64,000 nucleotides of DNA from assembly GCF_021223605.1 (NCBI RefSeq), contig NZ_CP075175.1, forward strand, positions 4,791,501 through 4,855,500, written 5' to 3'. The DNA is from Paenibacillus sp. 481 (lineage in GTDB: Bacteria; Bacillota; Bacilli; Paenibacillales; Paenibacillaceae). Below, piece after piece: positions 42,111-53,926 of this stretch. Below the pieces are notes generated by a model. That model did not search any database. It saw only the letters and a list, made by a program, of their open reading frames with translations, and was not told the origin of the DNA. Both the position numbers and the translations under genes were made by a program. Numbering within the stretch: the stretch's first letter is position 1; each line of letters opens with the position of its first letter.

Positions 42111-42839
42111 CTACATTAAAAAATATTTAAGTGCATCTGGCAGATGCTTTTGCCAAAAGCCCCACAAATGGTTGCCGTCCATTTCTTCGTAATGGAGCTT
42201 AGCACCGCGCTCCTCCAGCAATTTCTTAGCTGTTCGGTTCAAATCAACGAAGTCGAACGTTCCGCGATCTGTCGGGTACGCTGTTTCTTGCAGACCGACA
42301 ATCATGTGCATATGCAGCCATGACAAGTCACGTTCCGCCGCAATCAACTGCTGTGAGGCCGAATAGTAAGCGCCGGACATGGCAATAACTTGACGGAAGC
42401 GCTCTGGATACTGAAGCGCAAGATGGAGCGATACGGTGCCTGCTAACGAATCTCCAGCAAGGATGACGTCCGTCCAATCCGTACGAACCGGATACAGTCG
42501 TTCAATTGTAGGAACGATTTCTTCGGCAAAGGCTTTACAGTATGACTCGAAGCGATCTCCGTCTGGTGCATACTCGGAGGTGCGAATTTTTTTATCCACA
42601 TCTACACCGACAATAATGAAGGGCTCCATATCTTCTTCTAATATAAGTCGGTTGGCATGCGTTGCAATGCGACCGAAGTTAAAGAAGTCCTCGCCGTCCT
42701 GACAATACACGACAGGGTAGCTAAGCATTTCTTGATATCCAGGTGGTAAGTACACTCGAACGTGTCGACTTTCCCCGAGATGGAAGCTTGGGATATCATG
42801 TTTTACAATTGTACGCTTGAACAAAGATGAATCAGACAT
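42111..42839 (-). CDS. Alpha/beta-hydrolase of the esterase D/Fes family
   Basis: 242 residues. After an N-terminal beta region with VRVYLPPGYQ come VVYCQDGEDFF, the nucleophile elbow LAGDSLAGTVSLHLAL (Ser near residue 120) and the C-terminal GNHLWGFW with the catalytic His. This PF00756-type architecture includes siderophore esterases, feruloyl esterases and S-formylglutathione hydrolases; no choice is possible here. No signal peptide. ATG 42839 follows GGCGGTGA with good spacing; GTG 42848 is an alternative. Confidence 0.87.
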   Translation of the reverse strand: MSDSSLFKRTIVKHDIPSFHLGESRHVRVYLPPGYQEMLSYPVVYCQDGEDFFNFGRIATHANRLILEEDMEPFIIVGVDVDKKIRTSEYAPDGDRFESYCKAFAEEIVPTIERLYPVRTDWTDVILAGDSLAGTVSLHLALQYPERFRQVIAMSGAYYSASQQLIAAERDLSWLHMHMIVGLQETAYPTDRGTFDFVDLNRTAKKLLEERGAKLHYEEMDGNHLWGFWQKHLPDALKYFLM

Positions 42840-43013
42840 TAAGGTCACCGCCTACATGCAAAAATTTGTTGATTTTGGTCAACACTATTATTCATAACGT
42901 TTTTTGTGCCGGCCTCGCTAAAAGAATGGACAATGCCAAGAAACGATCCTTTTTAATAGGAAGAAAGGGATTAGCGAGTTCCAAATGTTCACAACTTCGA
43001 CAACTTTGTTGTA

Positions 43014-43129
43014 CACTGTTATAGTGCCAATTTCGAACTGTTATAACTACAATTCTACAAAATGTTCAATTTTTTCGCGTTTTGTTTTGACCAAATGATT
43101 AAAACAGGTGTATAATGATTCTATAACAG
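43014..43129 (+). promoter_or_regulatory. pdhA promoter with three CTGTTATA motifs
   Basis: TTGACC (43087-43092) and TATAAT (43111-43116), spaced 18 bp, form the promoter. CTGTTATA occurs at 43016-43024 within the dyad CACTGTTATAGTG (43014-43026), and again at 43038-43045 as part of GTTATAAC. It occurs inverted as TATAACAG at 43122-43129, which covers the expected +1. This arrangement looks like binding sites for an unidentified regulator. An 8-bp inverted repeat, CTCGCTAA/TTAGCGAG (42915-42922, 42971-42978), lies further upstream. Confidence 0.6.
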
Positions 43130-43157
43130 TGCAACAAAATCTTCAAACTTTTATTGA

Positions 43158-44237
<1,080 letters not shown>

Positions 44238-44379
44238 TTAATACTTAGCAAATAGGCTGGGCAGAGTGTGTACAACGTACTTTGTATACCGTACAGCGTA
44301 CAACACTGCTTGGCACCGACATATAGATTCCAGCCTTGTATGCAAGGCTTTGCGATAACGGTAAGGAGGACACGAAGCA

Positions 44380-45357
44380 ATGGCACAAATGAATATGAAA
44401 GAAGCGATTCGCGACGCAATGCGCGTTGAGTTGAAGCGCGACCCTAACGTCATTATTTTCGGTGAAGACGTTGGTCATGTTGGCGGTGTTTTCCGTACAA
44501 CAGAAGGTTTGCAAAAAGAATTTGGTGAGGATCGTGTATTTGATACACCACTTGCAGAAGCTGCAATCGGTGGTTTGGCAGTAGGTTTGGGTATCCAAGG
44601 CTTCCGTCCAATAGCTGAGATTCAATTCGTCGGCTTCATCTACGAAGCAATGGACCAAATGTGCGTACAAGCTGCACGTATGCGTTTCCGTTCTGGCGGA
44701 CGTTACAACTCGCCAATCGTATTCCGTACGCCTTTCGGCGGTGGCGTAAAAGCTGCGGAATTGCACACAGATTCCTTGGAAGGTTTGATGATTCAAACAC
44801 CAGGTATCAAAGTAGTAGTTCCTTCGAACCCTTACGATGCTAAAGGCTTGATGATTGCTGCGATTCGTGATAACGATCCAGTATTCTTCATGGAGCACTT
44901 GAACTTGTACCATGCATTCCGTGCAGAAGTTCCAGAAGACGACTACACAGTTGAACTTGGTAAAGCTAGCATTGTACGTGAAGGTAAAGACGTTACAATC
45001 TTGGCTTACGGCTTGATGGTGCACACAGCGATGAAAGCTGCTGCTGAACTTGAAAAAGAAGGCGTACAAGCAGAAATTATCGACTTGCGCACATTGATGC
45101 CGCTTGATATTGACACAATTGTTGCGTCCATTAAAAAGACAAACCGTGCAATTGTTGTTCAAGAAGCACAAAAAACATCCGGCGTTGCAGCGGAAGTTAT
45201 CGCTCAAATTAACGAGAAGGCTATTCTTCATCTTGAAGCTCCAGTTCTTCGCGTTGCTGGTCCAGATACGATTTATCCATTTGCACAAATCGAAGATCAA
45301 TGGTTGCCTAACCCTGCGCGCATCGTAGCGGCAGTTAACAAGGTATTGAACTTCTAA
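44380..45357 (+). CDS. pdhB: Pyruvate dehydrogenase E1 beta
   Basis: 325 residues, partner of E1 alpha. Conserved [37 protein letters not shown], the [19 protein letters not shown] block and the C-terminal transketolase-like domain (VQEAQKTSG). AAGGAGGA is upstream. The 142-bp gap after pdhA contains no clear terminator. Confidence 0.95.
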   Translation: MAQMNMKEAIRDAMRVELKRDPNVIIFGEDVGHVGGVFRTTEGLQKEFGEDRVFDTPLAEAAIGGLAVGLGIQGFRPIAEIQFVGFIYEAMDQMCVQAARMRFRSGGRYNSPIVFRTPFGGGVKAAELHTDSLEGLMIQTPGIKVVVPSNPYDAKGLMIAAIRDNDPVFFMEHLNLYHAFRAEVPEDDYTVELGKASIVREGKDVTILAYGLMVHTAMKAAAELEKEGVQAEIIDLRTLMPLDIDTIVASIKKTNRAIVVQEAQKTSGVAAEVIAQINEKAILHLEAPVLRVAGPDTIYPFAQIEDQWLPNPARIVAAVNKVLNF

Positions 45358-45390
45358 AGAAGGACCGATAGAGAGTAGGAGGTTATCCCT

Positions 45391-46683
45391 GTGGCAAAAT
45401 TCGAGTATCGCTTTCCTGAGCTAGGCGAAGGATTGCATGAAGGCGAAATTATTAAAATGCTTATTAAACCGGGTGACAAAGTAACAGATGATGATATCAT
45501 CATGGAGGTACAAAACGATAAAGCTATCGTTGAAGTTCCTTGCCCGGTAAACGGAACAGTACTTGAAGTTCTTGCAAAAGACGGTCAAGTTATGCACATG
45601 GGCGAAGTTGTTGCGATTATCGACGCAGAAGGCGACGTTCCTGAGCAAGCTGCTCCAGCTGAAGAAGCGAAGGAAGAGGCTCCGGCAGCAGCAGCTCCGA
45701 CAACGGATGCAGCTGCACCAGCGGCAGCTCCAGTAGCACCTAACCGTGAAGTTTTGGCTACTCCAAGCGTGCGTAAGCTTGCTCGTGACCTTGGCGTAAA
45801 CATCGCTGAAGTTCCTGCAACAGGCAACAACGGCAAAATTACACGTGAAGATGTAGAAGCATTTGCTAAAGGTGGCGTTCCAGCGGCAGCTCCAGTAGCT
45901 AAAACTGAAGAAGCAGCTTCCGAAAAAGCAGCAGCTCCAGCTGAGAAAAAAGCAGCGGCAGCTCCAGCAGCAGATCGTTTCGTGGAAGAAGAGCGCACAC
46001 CATTCAAAGGTATCCGCAAAGCGATTTCCAATGCGATGGTTAAATCTGCTTACACAGCTCCACACGTTACAATTATGGACGAAGTGGACGTAACTGAGCT
46101 TGTTGCATTCCGCAACCGCTTGAAGCCAGTTATGGAGCAAAAAGGCAAGAAAGTTACTTACTTGCCATTCATCGTGAAAGCTTTGGTAGCAGCTTGCCGC
46201 CAATTCCCAGTGATGAACGCAACGATCGACGAAGAAGCACAAGAAATTGTGTACAAAAAGTACTACAACATCGGTATCGCAGCAGACACAGACAACGGCT
46301 TGATCGTTCCTGTTGTTAAGGACGCAGATCGCCGCAGCATCTGGATGATCTCTGACGAAATTCGTGACTTGGCAGCACGCGGCCGTGACGGCAAACTTGG
46401 CCCGAACGAGTTGAGAGGCTCCACAATCACAATCACAAACATCGGTTCCGCTGGCGGTATGTTCTTTACTCCGATCATCAACTTCCCAGAAGTTGCGATC
46501 TTGGGTACTGGCCGTATCTCTGAGAAGCCAGTTGTGAAGAACGGCGAAATCGTAGCAGCGCCAGTAATGGCATTGTCCTTGAGCTTCGACCACCGTCTGA
46601 TCGACGGTGCTACTGCACAAAACTTTATGAACTATATCAAACAGTTGCTGGCTAACCCTGAGTTGCTAGTCATGGAGGTATAA
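45391..46683 (+). CDS. pdhC: Dihydrolipoamide acetyltransferase (E2)
   Basis: 430 residues from GTG after AGGAGG. A single lipoyl domain (~1-78) has the modified lysine in QNDKAIVEV (Lys44). An Ala/Pro/Glu-rich linker (~82-120) is followed by the E1/E3-binding domain (~122-160, ATPSVRKLARDLGV ... GKITREDVEAF), a second Ala-rich linker, and the catalytic domain (~205-430) with SFDHRLIDGA carrying the active-site His. One lipoyl domain is normal for Firmicutes. Confidence 0.95.
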   Translation: MAKFEYRFPELGEGLHEGEIIKMLIKPGDKVTDDDIIMEVQNDKAIVEVPCPVNGTVLEVLAKDGQVMHMGEVVAIIDAEGDVPEQAAPAEEAKEEAPAAAAPTTDAAAPAAAPVAPNREVLATPSVRKLARDLGVNIAEVPATGNNGKITREDVEAFAKGGVPAAAPVAKTEEAASEKAAAPAEKKAAAAPAADRFVEEERTPFKGIRKAISNAMVKSAYTAPHVTIMDEVDVTELVAFRNRLKPVMEQKGKKVTYLPFIVKALVAACRQFPVMNATIDEEAQEIVYKKYYNIGIAADTDNGLIVPVVKDADRRSIWMISDEIRDLAARGRDGKLGPNELRGSTITITNIGSAGGMFFTPIINFPEVAILGTGRISEKPVVKNGEIVAAPVMALSLSFDHRLIDGATAQNFMNYIKQLLANPELLVMEV

Positions 46684-46687
46684 TCTA

Positions 46688-48106
46688 ATGGTAGTAGGAG
46701 ACGCATCTTTACAAATCGACACATTGGTAATCGGCGCAGGTCCTGGTGGATACGTAGCAGCTATTCGTGCTGCTCAACTAGGTCAAAGCGTACTCGTAGT
46801 TGATAAGTCGGAACTCGGCGGCGTGTGCTTGAACCGTGGCTGTATTCCTTCTAAAGCGTTGATCAGTGCAGCGCATCAATACGAAGTAGCACAACACGCT
46901 TCCGATATCGGAATTCAAGCGGAGAACGTAACAGTTGACTTTACAAAAGTTCAAGCGTTCAAAGCTGGCGTAGTTAAAAAGCTGACAGGCGGCGTTGGTG
47001 CGCTCTTGAAAGCGAACAAAATTCAAGTATTCCAAGGCGAGTGCATGTTCATCAACGAAAACGAAGCGCGTGTGTTTAACGACCAAGAAGCGCCACGTTA
47101 CATGTTCAAGAACTGTATCATCGCTACAGGTTCCCGCCCGATCGAATTGAAAGCATTCCCGTTCGGCGGACGCATCTTGTCTTCGACAGAAGCGCTTGAG
47201 CTTCCTGAAATTCCGAAGAGCATGATCGTTATCGGCGGTGGCTACATCGGTGCAGAGCTTGGTCAAATGTACTCCAAGTTCGGTACTAAAGTAACGGTTA
47301 TCGAAGGCGCAGACATGATCTTGCCAGGCTTCGATAAAGACATGACGCAAATCGTGTCCAAAAACATGAAGAAAACGAACGTCGATATCGTTACAGGCGC
47401 TAAAGCGGAAAGCTCTTCGCAAACAGATAAAGACGTTACGGTTAAATATACGGTTGGTGGCGAAACGAAAGAAGTTACAGCTGAGTACTTGCTCGTAACA
47501 GTTGGCCGTCGTCCAAACACAGATGGTGAACTTGGTCTTGACTTGGTTGGCATTAAAATGACTGACCGTGGCGTGATCGAAGTTGACCACCAAGGACGCA
47601 CAAGCGTACCTCATATCTTCGCTATCGGCGATATCGTTCCTGGTCTTGCGTTGGCGCATAAAGCGTCCTACGAAGGTAAAGTAGCGGCTGAAGCGATTGC
47701 AGGTATGCCTAGCGTTGTTGACTACAAAGTTATGCCAGCTGTATGCTTCACAGATCCAGAATGCGCTAGCGTTGGTCTGTCTGAAACAGAAGCAAAAGAA
47801 AAAGGCTACAAAGTTAAATCTGGCAAGTTCCCGTACGCAGCGAACGGCCGTGCTCTGTCCCTCGGCGGCAGCGTAGACGGTTTCGTGAAAATCGTTGCTG
47901 ACGCAGAGACAGGCATCGTGCTTGGCTCGCAAATGGTTGGACCAGAAGCGTCCAACTTGATCGCGGAAATGGGCTTGGCGGTTGAGATGGCTGCAACGTT
48001 GGAAGATTTGGCGTTGACAATCCATGCTCACCCAACACTTGGTGAAATCGTGATGGAAGCAGCAGAAGTTGTGCTGGGCCACCCGATTCACGCGGTAGGT
48101 AAGTAA
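46688..48106 (+). CDS. pdhD: Dihydrolipoamide dehydrogenase (E3)
   Basis: 472-residue flavoprotein reoxidising lipoamide with NAD+. FAD motif VIGAGPGGYVAAIRAAQ, redox disulfide GGVCLNRGCIPSK (Cys47/Cys52), NAD motif VIGGGYIGAELG, and the C-terminal His-Glu dyad in HAHPTLGE. It starts 4 bp after pdhC behind GGAGG and closes the operon before a terminator. Confidence 0.96.
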   Translation: MVVGDASLQIDTLVIGAGPGGYVAAIRAAQLGQSVLVVDKSELGGVCLNRGCIPSKALISAAHQYEVAQHASDIGIQAENVTVDFTKVQAFKAGVVKKLTGGVGALLKANKIQVFQGECMFINENEARVFNDQEAPRYMFKNCIIATGSRPIELKAFPFGGRILSSTEALELPEIPKSMIVIGGGYIGAELGQMYSKFGTKVTVIEGADMILPGFDKDMTQIVSKNMKKTNVDIVTGAKAESSSQTDKDVTVKYTVGGETKEVTAEYLLVTVGRRPNTDGELGLDLVGIKMTDRGVIEVDHQGRTSVPHIFAIGDIVPGLALAHKASYEGKVAAEAIAGMPSVVDYKVMPAVCFTDPECASVGLSETEAKEKGYKVKSGKFPYAANGRALSLGGSVDGFVKIVADAETGIVLGSQMVGPEASNLIAEMGLAVEMAATLEDLALTIHAHPTLGEIVMEAAEVVLGHPIHAVGK

Positions 48107-48173
48107 TCTCCTATCTCTCTGAAGGTTCTGTTATAATTCTGTTACGGTTCTGAATAATGATGCTTTTTTGTTC

Positions 48174-48207
48174 CCCTCGCAGCCAATAGCTGTGAGGGAT
48201 TTTTTTA
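48174..48207 (+). terminator. Terminator of the pdh operon
   Basis: CCCTCGCAGC-CAATA-GCTGTGAGGG followed by ATTTTTTT. Confidence 0.92.
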
Positions 48208-48327
48208 TGTAACCCATCATGTTAGGATGCGGTTTACAGAAATGTTGGACTGCACAATAATGATTTTTTGCAAACAGAATGTTAAACTGAATAAGGATAT
48301 CGATCGGAATGAAAGAGGGTAAATGAG

Positions 48328-49122
48328 ATGAAACAATACTTAGAGCTGCTTCAAGACGTATTGAACAATGGGGTGCATAAAGAGGATCGGACAGGTACAG
48401 GTACGATTTCTGTGTTTTCACGTCAGCTCCGCTTTGACTTAAGCAATGGATTCCCGCTTGTAACGACAAAGCGACTGCACGTAAAATCGATCGTGCACGA
48501 GCTGCTATGGTTTTTGAGCGGAGATACGAATATACGTTATTTAAAGGATAACGGTGTGCGGATATGGGATGAATGGGCGGACGAGAACGGGGATTTAGGG
48601 CCTGTATATGGTTCACAGTGGCGGAACTGGGAAACGAAAGATGGACGTGTGATCGATCAGATTACGAACGTAATCGAGCAAATTAAGACAAATCCTGATT
48701 CACGCCGCTTGCTCGTTTCGGCATGGAATGTGGGCGAAGTCGATCAAATGAAGTTGCCGCCATGCCATTATGCGTTCCAATTTTATGTCGCAAACGGCAA
48801 ACTCAGTTGCATGCTTAACATGCGTTCGGTAGATACGTTTTTGGGATTGCCATTCAATATCGCAAGTTATGCCCTGTTGACGCATATGATCGCTCAACAG
48901 TGCGATCTTGAGGTAGGTGAGTTTATTTGGACGGGTGGAGATGTTCATATTTACACGAACCATCTGGAGCAGGTGAACACACAATTGCAGCGTGAGCCTT
49001 TACCTCTGCCTAAGCTTGTCATTAAGCGTAAGCCGGAATCTATTTTCGACTATACATTTGAAGACTTTGAATTTGCAGATTATGAACATCATCCAACGAT
49101 TAAAGCGCCGGTAGCGGTGTAA
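48328..49122 (+). CDS. thyA: Thymidylate synthase ThyA
   Basis: 264 residues; methylates dUMP using methylenetetrahydrofolate. [29 protein letters not shown], the catalytic cysteine in [12 protein letters not shown] (about residue 147) and [12 protein letters not shown] are diagnostic. The 264-residue length is the short E. coli-like form. It is followed by folA, which regenerates the folate it oxidises. Confidence 0.96.
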   Translation: MKQYLELLQDVLNNGVHKEDRTGTGTISVFSRQLRFDLSNGFPLVTTKRLHVKSIVHELLWFLSGDTNIRYLKDNGVRIWDEWADENGDLGPVYGSQWRNWETKDGRVIDQITNVIEQIKTNPDSRRLLVSAWNVGEVDQMKLPPCHYAFQFYVANGKLSCMLNMRSVDTFLGLPFNIASYALLTHMIAQQCDLEVGEFIWTGGDVHIYTNHLEQVNTQLQREPLPLPKLVIKRKPESIFDYTFEDFEFADYEHHPTIKAPVAV

Positions 49123-49246
49123 GCATGTAAGTGTTTAGAGTATATGGAGTATTTTGAATATTTAGATTAGCACTTCAATCAGCACTTCAATGATTCTGCT
49201 TCATATTTGTCTGTATGCGGTGGACAAGAGGAGAGGAGAATATAGG

Positions 49247-49738
49247 ATGCCAATTACAATGATCTGGGCGATGGATAAGCAGCGTATTATAGGAAAAGAT
49301 AATACATTGCCATGGCATTTGCCGAACGATTTAGCGTATTTTCGTAAGCAGACGCTCGGTAAAACGGTCGTGATGGGGCGGCGTACGTTTGAATCGTTTG
49401 GAAAGGCGCTGCCTAAGCGTCGCAATCTCGTATTAACACGTAATTCGAATTGGAGCGTGCCGGATGCTGAAGTGATTTTCGGCATAGATGACGTGCTTGC
49501 GTTAGCACCGAACGAAGAAGTGATGATTATTGGCGGGGCACAAATATACGACTTATTTATGGAACACGCGGATCAGCTGCTTGTAACGGAAATTGAGGAG
49601 GAGTTCGAAGGTGAGGATTATTTTCCACCTTACGACGAATCCTTGTGGGAACTGGTGAGCGAAGTTACTGGTGAAGTCGATGAGAAAAACCGCTATGCGC
49701 ACCGTTTTTTAACATATAGGCGCAAATCTACAAGCTAA
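49247..49738 (+). CDS. folA: Dihydrofolate reductase
   Basis: 163 residues reducing dihydrofolate with NADPH. MIWAMDKQRIIGKDNTLPWHLPNDLAYF, VVMGRRTFESFGKALPKR, MIIGGAQIYDLF and the FPPYDESLW C-terminal pattern are typical of chromosomal DHFR. ATG 49247 follows GAGGAGAGGAG; a further in-frame ATG at 49190 would add 19 residues that do not fit the family. Confidence 0.95.
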   Translation: MPITMIWAMDKQRIIGKDNTLPWHLPNDLAYFRKQTLGKTVVMGRRTFESFGKALPKRRNLVLTRNSNWSVPDAEVIFGIDDVLALAPNEEVMIIGGAQIYDLFMEHADQLLVTEIEEEFEGEDYFPPYDESLWELVSEVTGEVDEKNRYAHRFLTYRRKSTS

Positions 49739-49894
49739 AACATAGTATAAATATGGAGAGAAGACCGATCTCTGTGCTCTAGTAATGCGTAACTGCAAAA
49801 GAGTGCAAATGATCTGCCTTTCTCTCCATTTTCATTTGTGCTCAATTTCTGTAACATATGGGGAAATCTCATGTCGAAGCTTGCAATTTATTTA

Positions 49895-49923
49895 TTGCAT
49901 CTTTTTCCGGCACCGTTTAATAT
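49895..49923 (+). promoter_or_regulatory. Probable promoter of gltD
   Basis: TTGCAT (49895-49900) and TAATAT (49918-49923) with 17-bp spacing, 54 bp upstream of the gltD start. No clear GltC or TnrA site was recognised. Confidence 0.6.
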
Positions 49924-49976
49924 GTTATATAAGCTTACATGAAAAGAGATACGGACAGACGGATGGAGGAGAACGC

Positions 49977-51464
49977 ATGTCAACACCTACGGGCTTTATG
50001 GAGTATACTAGACAAATCCCAGCTGATCGTGACCCGTTGGAGCGATTGAATGATTGGGAAGAGTTCCACAAGCATTTGAGTGAAGAGGAACTGCGTACGC
50101 AAGGTGCGCGATGCATGGATTGCGGTACGCCATATTGTCACACGGGCATTGAATTGACTGGTGGAACGTCAGGTTGTCCCATTAACAACTTGATTCCAGA
50201 GTGGAATAGCCTTGTGTTTCGCGGGTTATGGCATGAAGCGTTGGATCGTCTACATAAGACGAACAACTTTCCTGAATTTACAGGACGGGTGTGCCCAGCA
50301 CCGTGCGAAGGCTCCTGCACTGTGGGACTAATCGGCAAATCGGTTACGATTAAGACGATTGAGCAAGAGATCATTGATCGCGGTTTTGATGAAGGCTGGG
50401 TAAAGCCACAGCCACCAGCAAAGCGTACAGGGAAGCGTGTAGCTGTAGTTGGTTCGGGCCCTGCAGGCTTGGCGTGTGCATCGCAGCTGAACAAAGCTGG
50501 ACACACGGTGACGGTATACGAGCGTGCAGATCGGATTGGCGGCTTGCTTACTTACGGAATCCCGTCCATGAAATTGGATAAAGGAGTCGTGCAGCGCCGG
50601 GTAGATTTATTGGAAGCAGAAGGCATACAGTTTGTTGTCAACACGGAAATTGGCAAGGATATATCCGCACAAGAGGTTCTGTCGCAATTTGATGCGGTTG
50701 TGCTGTGTGGCGGTGCTACAAAGCCGCGTGAATTCGATATTGAAGGCAGCCATTTAGACGGCATTCACTATGCAATGGACTACCTGAATGGAACGATTAA
50801 GAGCTACTTGGACTCGAACTTAGAGGACGGTAACTACATTTCAGCTAAGGACAAGGACGTTATTGTTATCGGTGGCGGTGACACGGGCACCGACTGTATT
50901 GCGACAGCACTTCGACACGGTTGCAGCAGTGTTACGCAGTTCGGTACGCACGCGAAAGCGCCGCTTGAGCGTGACTCTGTTGCGAATCCGTGGCCGCAAT
51001 TCCCTAATGTGTATACACTTGATTATGCGCATGAGGAAGCAAAAGCATTGTACGGACACGATCCACGTGAATTTTCGATTATGACGACGAAGTTCATTGG
51101 GGATGAGAACGGTAAGGTTAAAGAGCTTCATACGGTGCAAATTGAGCGTTCCGTCGATGAGACTGGTCGTAAAACCTATAAGCCTGTTCCAGGTACGGAG
51201 CGCGTCTTCCCAGCACAGCTAGTCATGATCGCAATCGGCTTCAACGGCCCAGAAGCAACGCTGATTGAGCAATTCCAATTGGCAACAGATCGTTGGACGA
51301 ACGTAAAGGCGAACTATGGCGAATATCGAACGAATGTGGAGAAGGTATTTGCGGCAGGAGATATGCGTCGCGGACAAAGTTTAGTCGTGTGGGCGATTAA
51401 TGAAGGCCGCGAATCGGCTCGTGAAGTGGATAAATATTTAATGGGTAGCTCGTTGCTGCCATAA
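49977..51464 (+). CDS. gltD: Glutamate synthase small subunit
   Basis: 495 residues. The N-terminal Fe-S region has [10 protein letters not shown] and CPAPCEGSC. It is followed by FAD binding in [15 protein letters not shown] and NADPH binding in [11 protein letters not shown]. Supplies electrons to the large subunit GltA to form glutamate from glutamine and 2-oxoglutarate. The gltA gene is not adjacent, unlike in Bacillus. ATG 49977 after GGAGGAGA matches the GltD N-terminus; an open frame extends 64 residues upstream without homology. Confidence 0.94.
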   Translation: MSTPTGFMEYTRQIPADRDPLERLNDWEEFHKHLSEEELRTQGARCMDCGTPYCHTGIELTGGTSGCPINNLIPEWNSLVFRGLWHEALDRLHKTNNFPEFTGRVCPAPCEGSCTVGLIGKSVTIKTIEQEIIDRGFDEGWVKPQPPAKRTGKRVAVVGSGPAGLACASQLNKAGHTVTVYERADRIGGLLTYGIPSMKLDKGVVQRRVDLLEAEGIQFVVNTEIGKDISAQEVLSQFDAVVLCGGATKPREFDIEGSHLDGIHYAMDYLNGTIKSYLDSNLEDGNYISAKDKDVIVIGGGDTGTDCIATALRHGCSSVTQFGTHAKAPLERDSVANPWPQFPNVYTLDYAHEEAKALYGHDPREFSIMTTKFIGDENGKVKELHTVQIERSVDETGRKTYKPVPGTERVFPAQLVMIAIGFNGPEATLIEQFQLATDRWTNVKANYGEYRTNVEKVFAAGDMRRGQSLVVWAINEGRESAREVDKYLMGSSLLP

Positions 51465-51476
51465 TAAGAATGTACT

Positions 51477-51513
51477 AAACTGCGCTAAAGTTTTATTTAA
51501 GCGCAGTTTTTTT
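51477..51513 (+). terminator. Terminator of gltD
   Basis: AAACTGCGCT pairs with AGCGCAGTTT across a 13-nt loop, followed by a T run. Confidence 0.9.
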
Positions 51514-51633
51514 GTTTACACAGTTCTGGCTAAGCTCCATCGTAAAAGGAGTTGCACAGTAAAAATAATTTGAGATATAATAAATTGGTATACATTATTT
51601 AACAAATAAAATCACATGTAGAGAGGTGCTTCC

Positions 51634-52398
51634 GTGCATTCACCAACCTTATTTTTCAAAGATAATGAAGATCACCATCCTGATTTAAGATTGATTTGCT
51701 TTCACTATGCAGGAGGAGGTTCTTCTATATATCAGACTTGGCAAAAAGAATTTCCAACTGGTATACAAGTATGTCCTGTGCAATTGCCGGGGAGAGAAAA
51801 TCGCTTTGTAGAACAACCGTTAGAATCGTTATCTGCCATCATAGCTGCGATTTTGCCTGAAATGAGGTCAATGATCCGTACGCCATTCGCTTTCTTCGGA
51901 TACAGTATGGGCGCACTAATCGCCTTTGAGTTGGCAAGAGAACTATTTCGTCAGTATCAAGTCAGCCCAACTCATTTGTTTGTCTCAGCTAAAAATGCAC
52001 CGCATCTTCCTCTTTTGTCACGTGAGCTCCATCGTCTATCTGACTCTGATTTCACGGAGGAGCTTAGGAAAATGCAAGGCACGCCTGAAATTCTTTTGCA
52101 AAATGAGGAATTGATGAAAATGGTGCTACCGCGCATTAGAGCCGATTTTAAAGTGTGTGAAACGTATCAATTTATCGAGCAGGACAAGCTTAAATGCCCG
52201 CTTACCGTGTTTGGTGGCACGCATGACCCGAGAGTAAGTGTAGATGCTTTGGCGGAATGGGGGCAATATACAGAAGGAGACGTGCATATTCAGCTGTTCG
52301 AGGGAAATCACTTTTTTATTCATGAACAACAATCTGCAATCATTTCTGCTATCTTAAACCAACTAAAGTTGGAAACACAACCGTATGGGATTAGATGA
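51634..52398 (+). CDS. NRPS-associated type II thioesterase (GrsT-like)
   Basis: 254 residues from GTG after GAGAGG. FHYAGGGSSIYQTW, VQLPGRENRF, the nucleophile elbow FFGYSMGALIAFELAR (Ser near residue 93) and GNHFFIHEQ with the catalytic His match external thioesterases that clear misprimed carrier domains of NRPSs. GrsT holds the same position before gramicidin S genes. It lies 1.5 kb upstream of, and co-oriented with, the NRPS. The stop overlaps the next ORF by 14 bp. Confidence 0.92.
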   Translation: MHSPTLFFKDNEDHHPDLRLICFHYAGGGSSIYQTWQKEFPTGIQVCPVQLPGRENRFVEQPLESLSAIIAAILPEMRSMIRTPFAFFGYSMGALIAFELARELFRQYQVSPTHLFVSAKNAPHLPLLSRELHRLSDSDFTEELRKMQGTPEILLQNEELMKMVLPRIRADFKVCETYQFIEQDKLKCPLTVFGGTHDPRVSVDALAEWGQYTEGDVHIQLFEGNHFFIHEQQSAIISAILNQLKLETQPYGIR

Positions 52399-53029
52399 TG
52401 AGCTGCCCATAATACACACTACTCCAACCAACAAGAAACCTAAACAAACATCCCATGTTCTTTTTCTGCTCTTATTTCTGATGTTCACGGCTATACTAAC
52501 GTGCGGCCTCTTCTTTTTACTTCGACAGTTTAATGTAAGCAACACCGTTATTATGAGCTCTAACTTAGGAATGATCGTACTCATACCGTCCACGTTCTAC
52601 TTGTTATGTGCGCGTCCAAGATCAATGCCGAGAGAATAGGTGTATGTCTGGTATGTTTTTGCCATCGCTTTAACTTATTTTATAACTCCGTCTGAGCATC
52701 GACCGCATCGCCTGTTCGATCATCACCTGCAAGTGAATTTAGGCTTCCAAGGAAGTGTCACCGTTAGATTGGACAATATCGAAGCCGTACATGAAGCCAA
52801 GTCTTTTGAGCTAGGGGCGAAAGTTCCGGACGACATATTTGTGTCGTTGATGCGTTTGGATGCCCCACAGTTTGAAATTTGCTTACAGGAGCCCGTGCAA
52901 ATGCAAGGCTCGTATGGAGTGAAGAAAATGATTTCGAAAATCGTGCTGCGAGTGGATCACGCAAGCGACTTTATTGCCGAGCTAGAAGAACAACGGGTCA
53001 TATCTGCAAGAAATGAATTCTACCAATAG
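52385..53029 (+). pseudogene. Membrane protein interrupted by an in-frame TAG
   Basis: One frame runs from ATG 52385 to 53029 with a single amber codon at 52637-52639. Before it are two membrane helices (~25-45 and ~54-73). Immediately after it the frame continues VYVWYVFAIALTYFI, a third helix, and then a soluble region (HHLQVNLGFQGSVTVRLDNIEAV ... QGSYGVKKMISKIVLRV) resembling a PH-like beta domain. A TGG-to-TAG change would explain the stop. No ribosome binding site precedes the GTG after the stop, so the second half is probably not made alone. Function unknown. Confidence 0.6.
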
Positions 53030-53926
53030 TGAACATATAATGAAAATGGCATATTACTAATCAATGGGGCTGCGTCTATCGATACATTAGTCGCGGCTCT
53101 TCGTATGCTTGATTAGCTAGAAGTATTAATAACAAGGCCTCAAAAAAACGAGATATACAAATATTATACAATAAGGCATAATCAGCACTAATTACACATA
53201 TTCAAAAAGTTCATGCTTATATGGAAATGAGTGTAATATGATGTTTAACACTTTTATTTTTCCATGTATATGACCGTTCCCACGCGACTAACAATGTAAG
53301 GCTTCCCTGTTATACACTCCTCTTAGTATTTGGCTACAGTATCGCGTTTTGTATCTGCATATGAAATTAACTGTTAAGTAAGTTCTGTATATCTGTTGTC
53401 TTCGTAAAATAGCACCGTTAATTCCTCTTACAACTCGCCAACTTCATGGTTAACCGACACTCTATTTGAGCAAGTTCTGAGGCCGTATTCCTATTATCGT
53501 TTTCTGTTTCGTTTTTAAAGATTAGTTAAATATTATATAGTTATAATTAAATATATAATAACTATGATATTATTAATAATGTTTATATCATTTTGTATTT
53601 GAGCCTATTTTAAACAAAAATATACATTAAAGGAGGGTGTGTTTCAATCGACAGATTAGTCTCAAGATGATTATCGTACAGTATCCGCGCAAATTTTCTT
53701 TCTTAACTTTTGATCCTGTTCCATTCCCTCGAACGTGAACTTGTAATACCGAGTTAGATGATGCCGTGCATCTCTAACATGTATCTTTCAAACATCTCAT
53801 GACGAAGCAAAATCAATTCGGCGTGTACGTATTCCAATCAAGCATTTGCCGAAGTAAGGATTTATTATAAGTCAACTTAATGAAATGATGTTAAAAATCA
53901 TCATTGATTACAAGAGGTGCAGAGAT
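53030..53926. other. Long gene-free leader upstream of the NRPS
   Basis: Nearly 900 bp with no supported gene. It is markedly AT-rich around 53500-53620, where ATAGTTAT (53537-53544) and ATAACTAT (53558-53565) form an inverted repeat. AAAGGAGGGTGTG near 53630 looks like a ribosome binding site before a ~33-codon frame starting GTG, but spacing is poor. No T-box, riboswitch or terminator was recognised. It probably holds the NRPS promoter and regulator sites. Confidence 0.5.
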
